Below are positions 9,108 through 17,872 of a stretch of 64,000 nt of DNA, in pieces. Positions within the stretch are counted from its first letter, which is position 1. Each line of letters starts with the position of its first letter. The notes under the pieces are model-generated. The model made no database searches. It was not told the DNA's origin and saw only the letters and a list, made by a program, of their open reading frames with translations. The translations under genes were made by a program, and so were the position numbers. The DNA comes from Acidobacteriota bacterium. GTDB taxonomy: Bacteria > Acidobacteriota > Blastocatellia > Pyrinomonadales > Pyrinomonadaceae. Where the stretch lies: the NCBI GenBank assembly GCA_020199835.1, contig JAIVJV010000008.1, positions 62,001 through 126,000 on the forward strand. The letters are read 5' to 3'.

Positions 9108-10982
9108 ATGGCCGATAACAAAACCAACGAATACGATCCGAATCCTTCAGGTGAGAGTTCGGGCGAGAAATGCGGGCATCACGGGCGGTCCGACTATGCT
9201 CAGCCGACGGATCAACCCCAGGGTTATTGGCAGACGCCGTCATCGGGCTATCCGAATCAGCCGCCCGATTATCCGCCGGCGCCTGATTATCCAGCGCCGC
9301 CGGCCGGGGAGCAGCCACAGGGTTATCCGACGAGTCCGGAGCCTCCGACTGGCTATCCAACTCCGCCGCCGGGCCACACGTCGCCTCCTCAGGGTTATCC
9401 GCCAGCGCCGCCCCCGGGCTATCAGCCGCCACCGCCGAGTTATCCGCCGACTGGAGAACAGCCCCCGCCCAGCTATCCGCCGACAGGTTACCCTCCGCCG
9501 CAGGGACAAGGGTATCCGCCACAGGGTCAAGGCTATCCGCCGCCGCGACCGGAAGAACCGCCTCCGGGTCAGGGTTATCCACCGCAGGGTCAGGGTTATC
9601 CGCCGCAGGACCAAGGCTATCCGCCGCCGCGACCGGAAGAACCGCCCCCGGGTCAGGGTTATCCTCCAACTGATTATCCGCCATCAGGATACCAACCGCC
9701 GCCAACTGATTATCCGCAGGAGCCAACCGGCGAACAGCCGCCGCAGGAGTATCCGACGCCGCCAAGTCAAGGCTATCCGACACCTCCGGGTCAGGGTTAT
9801 CCAACACCTCCGGGTCAGGGTTATCCAACACCTCCGGGCCAGGGCGGTTATCCAACACCCCCCGGCCAGGGTGGTTATCCGACGCCGCCGGGACAAGGCG
9901 GTTATCCAACGCCTCCAGGCCAAGGCGGTTATCCGACGCCGCCGGGCCAGGGTGGTTATCCAACGCCTCCGGGCCAAGGCGGTTATCCGACGCCTCCCGG
10001 TCAGGGTGGTTATCCAACACCTCCGGGCCAGGGTGGTTATCCAACACCTCCGGGCCAAGGCGGTTATCCGACACCTCCGGGTCAAGGCGGTTATCCGACA
10101 CCTCCGGGTCAGGGTGGTTATCCAACACCTCCGGGCCAGGGCTATCCCGGTAAACCGTCAGGCGGCTATCAACAGTCGTATCCGCCGGGTCCCGATCCAC
10201 AGGAACGCATACGTAAGCTGAAAAAAGAGCTGGCGCATGCCAAAGCCGAGAAGGACCGGTACACCGACCTCGAGCAAAAGCTGAGTGAGGACGTAACCGC
10301 ATCCGAGCAGGTGGGCCAGGAACTAGAGCAGATACTCACCGCCTATGAGCAGGCGCTGCCAAATCTGATCAAAGGCCACAAGGATGCGCACACTTACTCC
10401 GACACCAAAATGCGCATGATCCTTTGCGCTGTCGAAAAAAAGAAACCTGAGATCGATCAAAAGATCGCGCAATACGACCGGCAGATCTCCGACAAGGCTG
10501 CGGCCGTCGAGCAACTCAAAGCCAAAAAGAAGGCAGCAGAAGATCTCGTCAAGCAGGCGCAGGACGAAAAAAAGAAGAAAGACGATCAGTACGCGTATTG
10601 GCACGACCTGCAAAGTAACAATGAGAAGAAGTTAAAGGAGATCAGTGAGCTCAAGACGCAGATCGAAAAAGAAGACGAGGCGAGTCACGCGGCCAGCATG
10701 TACTTCCTCGCTCTCGAACTGCAAGCCGTACTCAGGACCATCAAGATCGTCAGCAAGGAGGATCTCAAGTATCGCCTGCTGACCGCGCTGACGGAACGCG
10801 ACAAGGCCAACCAGATCCTGCGAAACCGCGAAACTGAGTTGTCACAGGCGACGAGCGCGCTCAACACAGAACAGTCGGAACTGGACCAGTTAAAGGAAAA
10901 GAGGAGAGAGAACATCCTCAAGATAATGGCGACCTGCGACGAACCGCCGGACCAACAAAAGAAGCCGCAGGCAGCCAAATAA
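9108..10982 (+). CDS. Gly-Tyr-Pro repeat protein with C-terminal coiled coil
   Basis: 624 residues in two halves. Residues ~20-355 are low-complexity Pro/Gly/Tyr/Gln sequence, mostly short YPP and GQGYP units, then at least three GYPTPPGQ units and 11 near-identical GGYPTPPGQ units. Residues ~360-615 are highly charged and helical ([39 protein letters not shown]), almost certainly a long coiled coil. There is no signal peptide or membrane segment. The codon frame is kept through the repeats and a Shine-Dalgarno (GGAG) precedes the ATG. It lies second in the eCIS operon, before the cap protein. A scaffold, condensate-forming or surface-linking role is possible, and the coiled coil could also act as a length ruler. 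No family is recognised. Confidence 0.8.
   Translation: MADNKTNEYDPNPSGESSGEKCGHHGRSDYAQPTDQPQGYWQTPSSGYPNQPPDYPPAPDYPAPPAGEQPQGYPTSPEPPTGYPTPPPGHTSPPQGYPPAPPPGYQPPPPSYPPTGEQPPPSYPPTGYPPPQGQGYPPQGQGYPPPRPEEPPPGQGYPPQGQGYPPQDQGYPPPRPEEPPPGQGYPPTDYPPSGYQPPPTDYPQEPTGEQPPQEYPTPPSQGYPTPPGQGYPTPPGQGYPTPPGQGGYPTPPGQGGYPTPPGQGGYPTPPGQGGYPTPPGQGGYPTPPGQGGYPTPPGQGGYPTPPGQGGYPTPPGQGGYPTPPGQGGYPTPPGQGGYPTPPGQGYPGKPSGGYQQSYPPGPDPQERIRKLKKELAHAKAEKDRYTDLEQKLSEDVTASEQVGQELEQILTAYEQALPNLIKGHKDAHTYSDTKMRMILCAVEKKKPEIDQKIAQYDRQISDKAAAVEQLKAKKKAAEDLVKQAQDEKKKKDDQYAYWHDLQSNNEKKLKEISELKTQIEKEDEASHAASMYFLALELQAVLRTIKIVSKEDLKYRLLTALTERDKANQILRNRETELSQATSALNTEQSELDQLKEKRRENILKIMATCDEPPDQQKKPQAAK
9843..10139 (+). repeat. 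In-frame 27-base tandem repeat, 11 copies
   Basis: Eleven copies of a 27-base unit, each encoding GGYPTPPGQ, follow three or more 24-base versions encoding GYPTPPGQ (from about 9770). Copies differ mainly at third codon positions, so the protein sequence is better kept than the DNA. Copy number is expected to vary between strains and to be vulnerable to assembly collapse. Confidence 0.9.
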
Positions 10983-11000
10983 GTTCGCGGGCAAATTGCG

Positions 11001-11588
11001 ATGAGCAATTACACAGCTCTTGCGGAAGTCGGTGAATCGTTGGCGGGTGTTCTTTGGCAGGAGATCCAGCTTGACCCTGTTGTCAACGCTTTGATCGACA
11101 CCGAAAACAAGATCTCGCTGAAATCGCCCTCGGATCTCGCCAACGATGTTTCTGTCCGGCTGTCGATCTATCTGTACCGCGTCGTGGAGGACCCGTATAC
11201 GAAGAACCAGTTTCCTACCTTTGGAAACGGCGCTCAGTTACGCAAGCCTCCGCTCACTCTAGATCTTTTTTATTTGATCACACCGCTCGTGGGCGAGCCT
11301 CGTGACCAGCAGATAGTGCTGGGGAAAGTGATGCAGGTCCTTTATGACCGGGCGATCCTTGAAGGTTCCGATCTTGTTGGCTCACTCGCAATTGCGAACG
11401 AGCCGCTCAGAGCGATCCTGAATCCGGTGAGTCTCGAAGAGGGTGCGCGTGTTTGGCAGGCCCTGGAGCTCAGCTACCGGTTGTCGGTGTGTTACGTCGT
11501 CAGAATCGCGATGGTTGATTCCACTCGCGAACAGTATGTCCAACCTGTCCTGGAGAGAAGTGACAGTTACGGTGAAGCCGGTCAATGA
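11001..11588 (+). CDS. eCIS cap/terminator protein, Pvc16-like (DUF4255)
   Basis: 195 residues. The N-terminal part (TALAEVGESLAGVLW, RLSIYLYRVVEDPY, PPLTLDLFYLITPLVGEP, QQIVLGKVMQVLYD) matches the DUF4255/Pvc16_N family. In Photorhabdus cassettes and antifeeding prophage this family forms the cap at the far end of the tail. The ending, ELSYRLSVCYVVRIAMVDS, is also typical. It is placed first among the structural genes. The call rests on recalled family features; position and length agree. Confidence 0.85.
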   Translation: MSNYTALAEVGESLAGVLWQEIQLDPVVNALIDTENKISLKSPSDLANDVSVRLSIYLYRVVEDPYTKNQFPTFGNGAQLRKPPLTLDLFYLITPLVGEPRDQQIVLGKVMQVLYDRAILEGSDLVGSLAIANEPLRAILNPVSLEEGARVWQALELSYRLSVCYVVRIAMVDSTREQYVQPVLERSDSYGEAGQ

Positions 11589-11594
11589 GAGCAG

Positions 11595-12341
11595 ATGGCC
11601 CAACTGAAGACACTAAATCCAGACGTCAGGGAACAGAAGCTTGTCTTCGCTCTTATGCTTTTAGATAGATTTACAGAGACGAACCTGCCGGTCGGAAAGA
11701 TCTCGGTCAGAATTGCGAACCAGCCGTTCGAACCGCCATTCGTGCCCGCACAGCAGCCCGGACAAGCATCGTTCTTCTTCTACGAATTGCCTGCCGGCGC
11801 CTACACAATTCAGGTACGCAGTAATCGGGAAGGCAAAGTTGATGACGCGCGAATACCGCAGGAAGACGAGCCGCCTTATTACCTGAGTGAGCCGCCGTAC
11901 TACTTTGCCGTCGATATCCCGATTGTCATTCCGCCGACAAACGACCGCTGGCCCGCATATCCCGATCTGTTGCTCGCCGACCAAACGAAGCCGTTAAACG
12001 ATCCGACCCAACCCATTGCTTTTCGCGATCAGCGCACGCGGACGACGTTACAACCCTCAACCGCGTATCCATTCCCGACCGGCGCTTCGCTGGTGCGTGG
12101 GCGCGTGTTGGCAAACGGCAATCCGCTTGGTAACGCACGCGTGCGACGAATCGACATCGCTGATGGTCTTGAGTATCGCACCGGCACGGATGGTTATTAC
12201 GTGCTGTTCTTTAAGAGTGTGAAAGGCGCCGACGAGCCGATCACAGTTCGCGCGTCGCACGTGTTTCATCCGGACGAGGATCAACCAGTCACCGTTCGAC
12301 GAGGAATGACAGTGACCCAAAACATCGTGATGGCACCATAG
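11595..12341 (+). CDS. eCIS-associated Ig-like (carboxypeptidase-regulatory-like) protein
   Basis: 248 residues, 6 bases after the cap gene. The second half (GASLVRGRVLANGNPLGNARVRRID, YRTGTDGYYVLFF, HPDEDQPVTVRRGMTVTQNIVM) is a beta-sandwich of the carboxypeptidase regulatory-like type. The first half is also beta-rich, with an aromatic Pro-Pro-Tyr-Tyr region. It is probably a structural accessory or decoration of the particle, next to cap and sheath. A related fold occurs in the gene at 35967. The fold call is moderate and the role is inferred from context. Confidence 0.65.
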   Translation: MAQLKTLNPDVREQKLVFALMLLDRFTETNLPVGKISVRIANQPFEPPFVPAQQPGQASFFFYELPAGAYTIQVRSNREGKVDDARIPQEDEPPYYLSEPPYYFAVDIPIVIPPTNDRWPAYPDLLLADQTKPLNDPTQPIAFRDQRTRTTLQPSTAYPFPTGASLVRGRVLANGNPLGNARVRRIDIADGLEYRTGTDGYYVLFFKSVKGADEPITVRASHVFHPDEDQPVTVRRGMTVTQNIVMAP

Positions 12342-12359
12342 CCGAAAAAGGAGACCGAC

Positions 12360-13940
12360 ATGCCAGAGTATTTATCGCCAGGCGTTTACGTTGAAGAGGT
12401 AGATACGGGGAATAAACCGATCGAAGGTGTGGGAACCAGCACGGTTGGCTTCATCGGCGTCTCCGAGAGAGGACCAGACGATCCGGTGCTCGTTACCAGC
12501 TTCGGTGAATACACTCGCTCGTTTGGTGGCTATGTGCCGAACAGATTTCTCGCGCATTCAGTTGAAGGATTTTTTCAGAACGGTGGCAAACGTTGCTTCG
12601 TCAATCGCGTGAGATCGCAGGACGCCGCCGCACTTCCGGCAACCGTTACTCTCGGCGGTATGACCATCAACGCCCTCGGCGAAGGCGTTTGGGGAAACCA
12701 GATCGCGGTGAAGATCACAAATGCGGGCAACAATGATCCTGCCCTTTTCAAACTTACAGTGATGTACTTCCGCGATCTTCCGCCCCTGACTGGCGCGAAC
12801 CTGTCGATAGATCCAACGCATCCACAAAGCCGATTACCCGCGAATCTGCCGAATCGCCGCGAGCCTACGTTGCTCGAAGTGTTCGACAACGTTTCTGTCA
12901 ACCCGAACGCGAGCAGTTTTTATAAGCGCCAGGTAAATGGCCTGTCGACACTCATAACCGTCGAAGGCGCGGGCGGGGCACGGCCAGGAAACAACGGGCA
13001 GGAGAACACTGCGGCTATTGCTCCAGGTACGATTCCCTTCCTTACGGGTGGCGCCAATGGTCCAGCATTAACACCTGCCGATGCTCGAGCCGCGCTGTTG
13101 GCCTTCGAAAAGATTGACGAAATCGCAATCCTTTGTTGTCCCGAGGAACATGCACCGGACTTCGCCGGGATCACCAGCGAGCTGATCACTCAATGCGAAA
13201 ACTTGCTGGATCGGTTTGCGATCCTCCAGTCGGACGGTACCGTTAAACCACCCGCCGGCAACTTTCCCCCGACCAGTTCCAAGTACGCAGCCTTCTACTA
13301 CCCGTGGCTCCGCATAAGAAATGCAACGAACGGAACCGACTTAGTTATTCCTCCAGGTGGACATATCGCGGGCATCTACGCCCGCAGCGACATCGCGCGC
13401 GGTGTCCACAAGGCGCCTGCCAACGAAGTCATTCGTGGACTCTTGCTGGATCCAGCGGACCCGACGCGCAGTTTTCAGGTCCAGGTCACCAAGGGTGAAC
13501 AGGACATCCTGAATCCACGTGGCGTAAACGTGCTGCGCTACTTCCCCGGCCGCGGAAATCTGGTTTGGGGAGCTCGCACGATGGCGAATGATCCCGACTG
13601 GAAGTACATCAACGTCCGCCGGCTGTTCATCTTTGTGGAAGAGTCGATCGAAGAGGCCACTCAGTGGGTTGTCTTCGAGCCAAACGACGAGCCGTTGTGG
13701 GCACGCGTGCGCCGTAGCGTAGGCGACTTTCTGACTCGACTCTGGATGGACGGGATGCTCCAGGGCAGAAGCAAAGAAGAAGCGTACTTCGTCAAATGCG
13801 ATCGCACGACGATGACCCAGGCGGATATCGACAACGGCCGGCTCATAATGTTGATCGGTATTGCTCCAGTGAAACCAGCCGAGTTCGTTATCTTCCGCAT
13901 CGGTCAATGGACCGGTGGTTCAGACGTAGCGGAAGTGTAG
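12360..13940 (+). CDS. Contractile tail sheath protein 1
   Basis: 526 residues. The start, YLSPGVYVEEVDTGNKPIEGVGTSTVGFIGVSERGP, is the hallmark of phage and eCIS sheath proteins. The C-terminal half (FAAFYYPWLRI, GHIAGIYARSDIARGVHKAPAN, GVNVLRYFPGRGNLVWGARTM, RRLFIFVEESIEEATQWVVFEPND) contains the conserved polymerisation core that contracts around the tube. AAAAAGGAG precedes the ATG. It is the shorter of two sheath genes and is followed by its tube partner. Confidence 0.95.
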   Translation: MPEYLSPGVYVEEVDTGNKPIEGVGTSTVGFIGVSERGPDDPVLVTSFGEYTRSFGGYVPNRFLAHSVEGFFQNGGKRCFVNRVRSQDAAALPATVTLGGMTINALGEGVWGNQIAVKITNAGNNDPALFKLTVMYFRDLPPLTGANLSIDPTHPQSRLPANLPNRREPTLLEVFDNVSVNPNASSFYKRQVNGLSTLITVEGAGGARPGNNGQENTAAIAPGTIPFLTGGANGPALTPADARAALLAFEKIDEIAILCCPEEHAPDFAGITSELITQCENLLDRFAILQSDGTVKPPAGNFPPTSSKYAAFYYPWLRIRNATNGTDLVIPPGGHIAGIYARSDIARGVHKAPANEVIRGLLLDPADPTRSFQVQVTKGEQDILNPRGVNVLRYFPGRGNLVWGARTMANDPDWKYINVRRLFIFVEESIEEATQWVVFEPNDEPLWARVRRSVGDFLTRLWMDGMLQGRSKEEAYFVKCDRTTMTQADIDNGRLIMLIGIAPVKPAEFVIFRIGQWTGGSDVAEV

Positions 13941-13975
13941 ATGTTGAATGAAGCCAAGCGATCGGAGGAGTGAAT

Positions 13976-14413
13976 ATGCCAGACGGCAAACGCAATGATC
14001 CCTACGGCCAGTTTAATTTTCTCATCGAGATCGATGGGGTGGTGAAAGGCGGCTTCAGCGAGGCAAGCGGGCTCACGACCGACACGAACGTCATCGAGTA
14101 CCGCGAAGGCGCCGAGCAGCACGGAACGACACGAAAACTTCCCGGCCTGATGAAATACAACAACATCGTACTCAAGCGAGGCTGGACCAAAGACAAGTCG
14201 CTGTGGGCCTGGCGCAAGAAAGTAATCGATGGGAAGACTCAGCGAAACAGCGGGTCCATCGTGTTGCTGGACGAAGCTCGCAACGAAGCATTGCGCTGGA
14301 ATTTCCGCGAAGGTTGGCCCAGCAAATGGGAAGGGCCGGCATTGAATGCGAAGACGAGCGAGGTTGCCGTTGAAACCCTCGAAATCGCGCATGAAGGCCT
14401 GGAGCTCGCCTGA
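13976..14413 (+). CDS. Inner tube protein 1 (gp19/Pvc1-like)
   Basis: 145 residues. FNFLIEIDGVVKGGFSEASGL, VIEYREG, LPGLMKYNNIVLKRG and the end AVETLEIAHEGLEL are typical of the T4 gp19-like tube family that stacks as hexamers inside the sheath. The start at 13976 is chosen because GGAGG lies 7 bases upstream; a GTG two codons earlier is less well placed. It lies between the two sheath genes. Confidence 0.93.
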   Translation: MPDGKRNDPYGQFNFLIEIDGVVKGGFSEASGLTTDTNVIEYREGAEQHGTTRKLPGLMKYNNIVLKRGWTKDKSLWAWRKKVIDGKTQRNSGSIVLLDEARNEALRWNFREGWPSKWEGPALNAKTSEVAVETLEIAHEGLELA

Positions 14414-14451
14414 TCTACGGAGTAAGGCCGGCTACTTCGACGAGACACATC

Positions 14452-16452
14452 ATGTCCGCCTATCTAACGCCCGGCACGTACCTGCGGCCTAAACCAGCCG
14501 AACAGAAAGACATTCGGCTGGTTCGGACCGACGTGGCCGGGTTCGTCGGCTTCGCTGAACGTGGTCCATTGCGTTTGCCGGAACTCAAGCCGGCCGACAG
14601 AGAGTTTCGCGTTGACGAGCTGGCAATCAGGTTGACGAGCTGGAAGGAATTTACCGCTGTCTTCGGCGGCTTCATTCCTTACGGCTATCTGGCATATGCA
14701 GTGCGCGCGTTCTTCGAAAACGGAGGGACAACCTGTCATGTAGTTCGGGTCGCCGCAACGAATCATGCTGATCCGTTGTTGCGGCCACGCGTGGCTTCGA
14801 TGGTCATACCCGACGGGTCGGATCCGGTACGCGTCGGTTCGTTGTCATCGGCAGTCGGAAAAGGACAGACAGACTTAACGATTACTTACACAGGCACTGA
14901 ACCATTAGGCGATGGCGATCTGGTCGCGATTCGAGAGGCGGGGTTCACAGAGTTTGCGATGGTTATCGGCGCAGCAAACAACACGATCACGCTCGGGGCG
15001 AAAACCACCACCGGCTTGCCGCAGGGCGCGGGCGTTTATCGCTATTCACCAGCACTGATAATGAGGGCCACGAGCGCCGGTAATTGGGGAAACCGGATCA
15101 AACTGGAGTTGAAACCTTTGCAGGATTCGGCTACCGGTGATGAGTTCTCGCTGCGCGTAACGGTGGAAGCCGGACCAGATTCATCACTGCCGAAAGAAGA
15201 GCAATTCTTCAAACGTCTGTCACTAAACGAAATCGTCCCATCACGAAAGGGGAGAAACCCCTACTACGCACTTGATGTGATCAACGGCGAGTTGAATTTC
15301 ATCAAGGTGATCGCGCCGCAACCGAAAGTTACTGCGCTTAAAGCTGTGACGAATGGATCATCTCCTGGCCCATTCAGCGCCAGCGCCGTCTACTTACAAG
15401 GAGGACGCGACGGCGTCGCCGGCGTTAATCAGAAAGACTTCACCGGAGCCGAAGATGACGTTCGCGGCCTACGGCTACTGGAGGAGATCGATGAGGTCGC
15501 CATTCTCTCTATGCCGGATGTCGTGCTGCAGCCGCAAGCGCGAAAACCGGAGCCATCACCCCCGCGGCGGCCATGCGAACCGCCACCAAAACCGCCTGCT
15601 GCCCCCGACACTGTGGCCGAGGATCCAACGGCGATTTCGAACGGTTTCAACGATTCCCAGGTCATCAATCTGTACCAAGTGATGATCGATCAGTGTGAAC
15701 GACTGCGAGACCGAGTCGCGCTTCTCGACAGCCCGCAACTTATCCGCCGGCCGGCAGAAATTGTGACGTGGAGGTATTCGTTCAACACGCGATTCGCGGC
15801 TCTCTACTATCCGTGGTTAAAGGTGCCGGATTCGCTGGACGTGAACCAGTTGGCGCGAGCTGTCCCCCCAAGCGGTCACGTCGCGGGGGTCTACGCGCAA
15901 ATCGACAATCGTTTCGGCGTGCATCGTCCGCCGGCAAACGTCGCGTTGCAATTCGTCACCGACGTCGTTGACGAAGTCACTGCGTTGCAACAGGAGGAGT
16001 TGAACCCGCACGACGTTAACGCCATTCGACCGTTCGCCGGCCGGGGCATTCGCGTTTGGGGCGCGCGCGCGGTGGCGGCCAGGGACGACAACGACTGGAG
16101 GTTTATTCACGCACGGCGGTTGATGTCCATGATTGAGGAGTCAGTCTACAAGTCGATGCAGTGGACCGTTTTCGAAACCAACGATTACTCATTGCGCCGG
16201 ACGCTGGTCCACTCGCTCTCGGTCTTTCTCGAAGCAATCTGGCGTCAAGGCGGGCTCAAAGGCGCATTACCCAAAGAAGGTTTTTACGTCAAATGTGACG
16301 AAACAAACAATCCGCCCGCGGTAGTCGATGCAGGACAAGTCGTGTGTCAGGTCGGCGTTGCAGTTGCGGCGCCGATGGAGTTCATCGTTATCGAAATCAG
16401 ACAGGATCCGGGAGGGGCGGTAGTCACAGAGTTAACAGCCGCGACCGTATGA
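14452..16452 (+). CDS. Contractile tail sheath protein 2 (long form)
   Basis: 666 residues. It begins YLTPGTYLRPKPAEQKDIRL and TDVAGFVGFAERGP, and ends with the same core as sheath 1 (AALYYPWLKV, GHVAGVYAQIDNRFGVHRPPAN, VNAIRPFAGRGIRVWGARAV, RRLMSMIEESVYKSMQWTVFETND). An extra domain of about 140 residues lies in the middle, together with a Pro-rich linker near residues 360-385 (PEPSPPRRPCEPPPKPP). Photorhabdus-type systems also encode several sheaths; long forms often sit at the baseplate end. Its stop overlaps the next start (ATGA). Confidence 0.93.
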   Translation: MSAYLTPGTYLRPKPAEQKDIRLVRTDVAGFVGFAERGPLRLPELKPADREFRVDELAIRLTSWKEFTAVFGGFIPYGYLAYAVRAFFENGGTTCHVVRVAATNHADPLLRPRVASMVIPDGSDPVRVGSLSSAVGKGQTDLTITYTGTEPLGDGDLVAIREAGFTEFAMVIGAANNTITLGAKTTTGLPQGAGVYRYSPALIMRATSAGNWGNRIKLELKPLQDSATGDEFSLRVTVEAGPDSSLPKEEQFFKRLSLNEIVPSRKGRNPYYALDVINGELNFIKVIAPQPKVTALKAVTNGSSPGPFSASAVYLQGGRDGVAGVNQKDFTGAEDDVRGLRLLEEIDEVAILSMPDVVLQPQARKPEPSPPRRPCEPPPKPPAAPDTVAEDPTAISNGFNDSQVINLYQVMIDQCERLRDRVALLDSPQLIRRPAEIVTWRYSFNTRFAALYYPWLKVPDSLDVNQLARAVPPSGHVAGVYAQIDNRFGVHRPPANVALQFVTDVVDEVTALQQEELNPHDVNAIRPFAGRGIRVWGARAVAARDDNDWRFIHARRLMSMIEESVYKSMQWTVFETNDYSLRRTLVHSLSVFLEAIWRQGGLKGALPKEGFYVKCDETNNPPAVVDAGQVVCQVGVAVAAPMEFIVIEIRQDPGGAVVTELTAATV

Positions 16453-16931
16453 AAATAAGAATCGATCCCTTAGGGGTATTCAACTTTTATCTGACGCTGA
16501 TCGATACGTCGAACGTGTTCGGCACGTTGATCACGTCGGCGCTCAACTACAAGGTCGCCGGGTTTTCCGAATGCTCCGGCCTCGAAGCAACGGTGGAAGT
16601 TTTTGAATACAAGGAAGGCGGTCTGAACGACTACGTGAGGAAATTTCCGACCAGAGCGAGCTTTTCAAATATCACGTTGAAGCACGGCGTTATCTATTTG
16701 TTCGACGACCTCTGGTCCTGGCACAACGACTTCGTCCTCGGTCGTGGGAAACGAAAGGACGGTCTCATCGTGTTGCTGGATGAATCTCGAATGCCGGCAA
16801 AGATCTGGCGCTTCAAGCGCGGAGTGCCGATGAAGTGGACCGGGCCTTCACTCAACGCAGCGCAGAGTTCGGTGGCCATCGAAGCACTCGAGATCTCACA
16901 CGAAGGCCTGATTATGGAACTGGGCGCCTGA
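16449..16931 (+). CDS. Inner tube protein 2
   Basis: 160 residues starting with an ATG that overlaps the sheath 2 stop, so the two are translationally coupled. FNFYLTLIDT, YKVAGFSECSGLEATVEVFEYKEGG, RASFSNITLKHGVIY and VAIEALEISHEGL place it in the same tube family as the gene at 13976. It probably forms the tube layer adjoining the hub, as Pvc5 does in Photorhabdus cassettes. That position is inferred from gene order. Confidence 0.9.
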   Translation: MKIRIDPLGVFNFYLTLIDTSNVFGTLITSALNYKVAGFSECSGLEATVEVFEYKEGGLNDYVRKFPTRASFSNITLKHGVIYLFDDLWSWHNDFVLGRGKRKDGLIVLLDESRMPAKIWRFKRGVPMKWTGPSLNAAQSSVAIEALEISHEGLIMELGA

Positions 16932-16953
16932 CAAGAGAAGCAGGGTGACAAAG

Positions 16954-17151
16954 ATGAACGAAACGGACGTGAGGATTGGCGACGTGCAGACTGAGATGGT
17001 TGTAACTGAAAGCGTCGGCTCTCTCAGTGTTGAGGACGTCAAACGGATCGTCGATATGGCGATGCAGCAGTTTCGCCAGGAACAAGATCGGATGGCCCAA
17101 CGGAAACGAGACACGTCCGTGTTCGACAGTAATTACGAAGCGCATCCGTAA
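16954..17151 (+). CDS. Small eCIS protein (DUF5908-like)
   Basis: 65 residues from the ATG at 16954 (AGGG 8 bases upstream; a GTG at 16945 is an alternative start). Layout: a short acidic start, a predicted helix (SVEDVKRIVDMAMQQFRQEQDRMAQRKR), and a polar tail. Tiny proteins of this size, annotated DUF5908, regularly sit between tube and LysM genes in eCIS clusters. Family membership is judged by size, position and pattern only. Confidence 0.6.
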   Translation: MNETDVRIGDVQTEMVVTESVGSLSVEDVKRIVDMAMQQFRQEQDRMAQRKRDTSVFDSNYEAHP

Positions 17152-17157
17152 ACCAAG

Positions 17158-17856
17158 ATGAAGCCTGAAAAGTTGATCATTAAGAACCTGGAAACCGGCG
17201 AGAAGCTGCCGGTGCTCTTCAATCCGGAGCGTTACACCCTCAATAAAGGTGTGCAGATCCAGGAGATCCCGATCCCGGGTCTGGATTCACCGGTATTGCA
17301 GTTTGTGCGGGGCCAAAACGAAAAGATCACGATGGAATTGTTCTTTGACACCACGGAATTCGGGATGGTTGACAATGTCAAAGACGTTCGCACTGAAACT
17401 CGCAAAATCTACGCACTCACAAAAATCAACGGCGAAACTCATGCGCCACCACGTTGCTCGTTGATTTGGAAAGACAGGCTTTTTTCGTTTGGCGGGAACG
17501 CAACTTCGAAGTGTTTAGTGGAAAGCGTCAACGAGGAATTCACTCTCTTTAGTCCGAGTGGCGTTCCGTTGCGCGCAAAGTTGAACGTGACGTTTCGAGA
17601 GTACCTCACGATCGAAGATCAGCTAAAGGAAACCCCCAGGCATTCGGCCGACAGACGCAAGGTGCGCGTGCTCGCGCGGGGTAAGACATTAAGCCATCTC
17701 GCCGCGGAAGAATATGACGATCCGGGCGAGTGGCGCTTGATCGCCGAGGCGAACAATCTCGACAACCCCCGATTAGTCGCACCGGGAACGAGTTTGGAAG
17801 TTCCCCCGCACGAACGCACCAGAACGAAGTTCAGCTCAACGGCGCCTTTAGGGTAA
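17158..17856 (+). CDS. LysM-containing tube/baseplate adaptor protein (Pvc7-like)
   Basis: 232 residues. Residues ~1-150 (PEKLIIKNLETGEKLPVLFNPERYTLNKG, ITMELFFDTTEFG, SLIWKDRLFSFGGNATSKC, LRAKLNVTFREY) match the eCIS tube-end/hub adaptor domain. A LysM-like module follows at ~165-220 (VLARGKTLSHLAAEEYDDPGEWRLIAEANNLDNPRLVAPGTSLEVP), as in T4 gp53 and Pvc7. It would join the tube to the hub. Confidence 0.88.
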   Translation: MKPEKLIIKNLETGEKLPVLFNPERYTLNKGVQIQEIPIPGLDSPVLQFVRGQNEKITMELFFDTTEFGMVDNVKDVRTETRKIYALTKINGETHAPPRCSLIWKDRLFSFGGNATSKCLVESVNEEFTLFSPSGVPLRAKLNVTFREYLTIEDQLKETPRHSADRRKVRVLARGKTLSHLAAEEYDDPGEWRLIAEANNLDNPRLVAPGTSLEVPPHERTRTKFSSTAPLG

Positions 17857-17872
17857 ACCGGACAAAAAATGC

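Noticed and set aside
9770..10140. CRISPR-like tandem repeats
   Set aside because: Units are contiguous, in frame and without spacers; they encode GGYPTPPGQ.
9103..10302. Long minus-strand and alternative plus-strand open frames across the repeat gene
   Set aside because: They are by-products of the 27-base repeat and skewed codon composition. The plus frame from 9108 has the ribosome site, the coiled-coil continuation and operon position.
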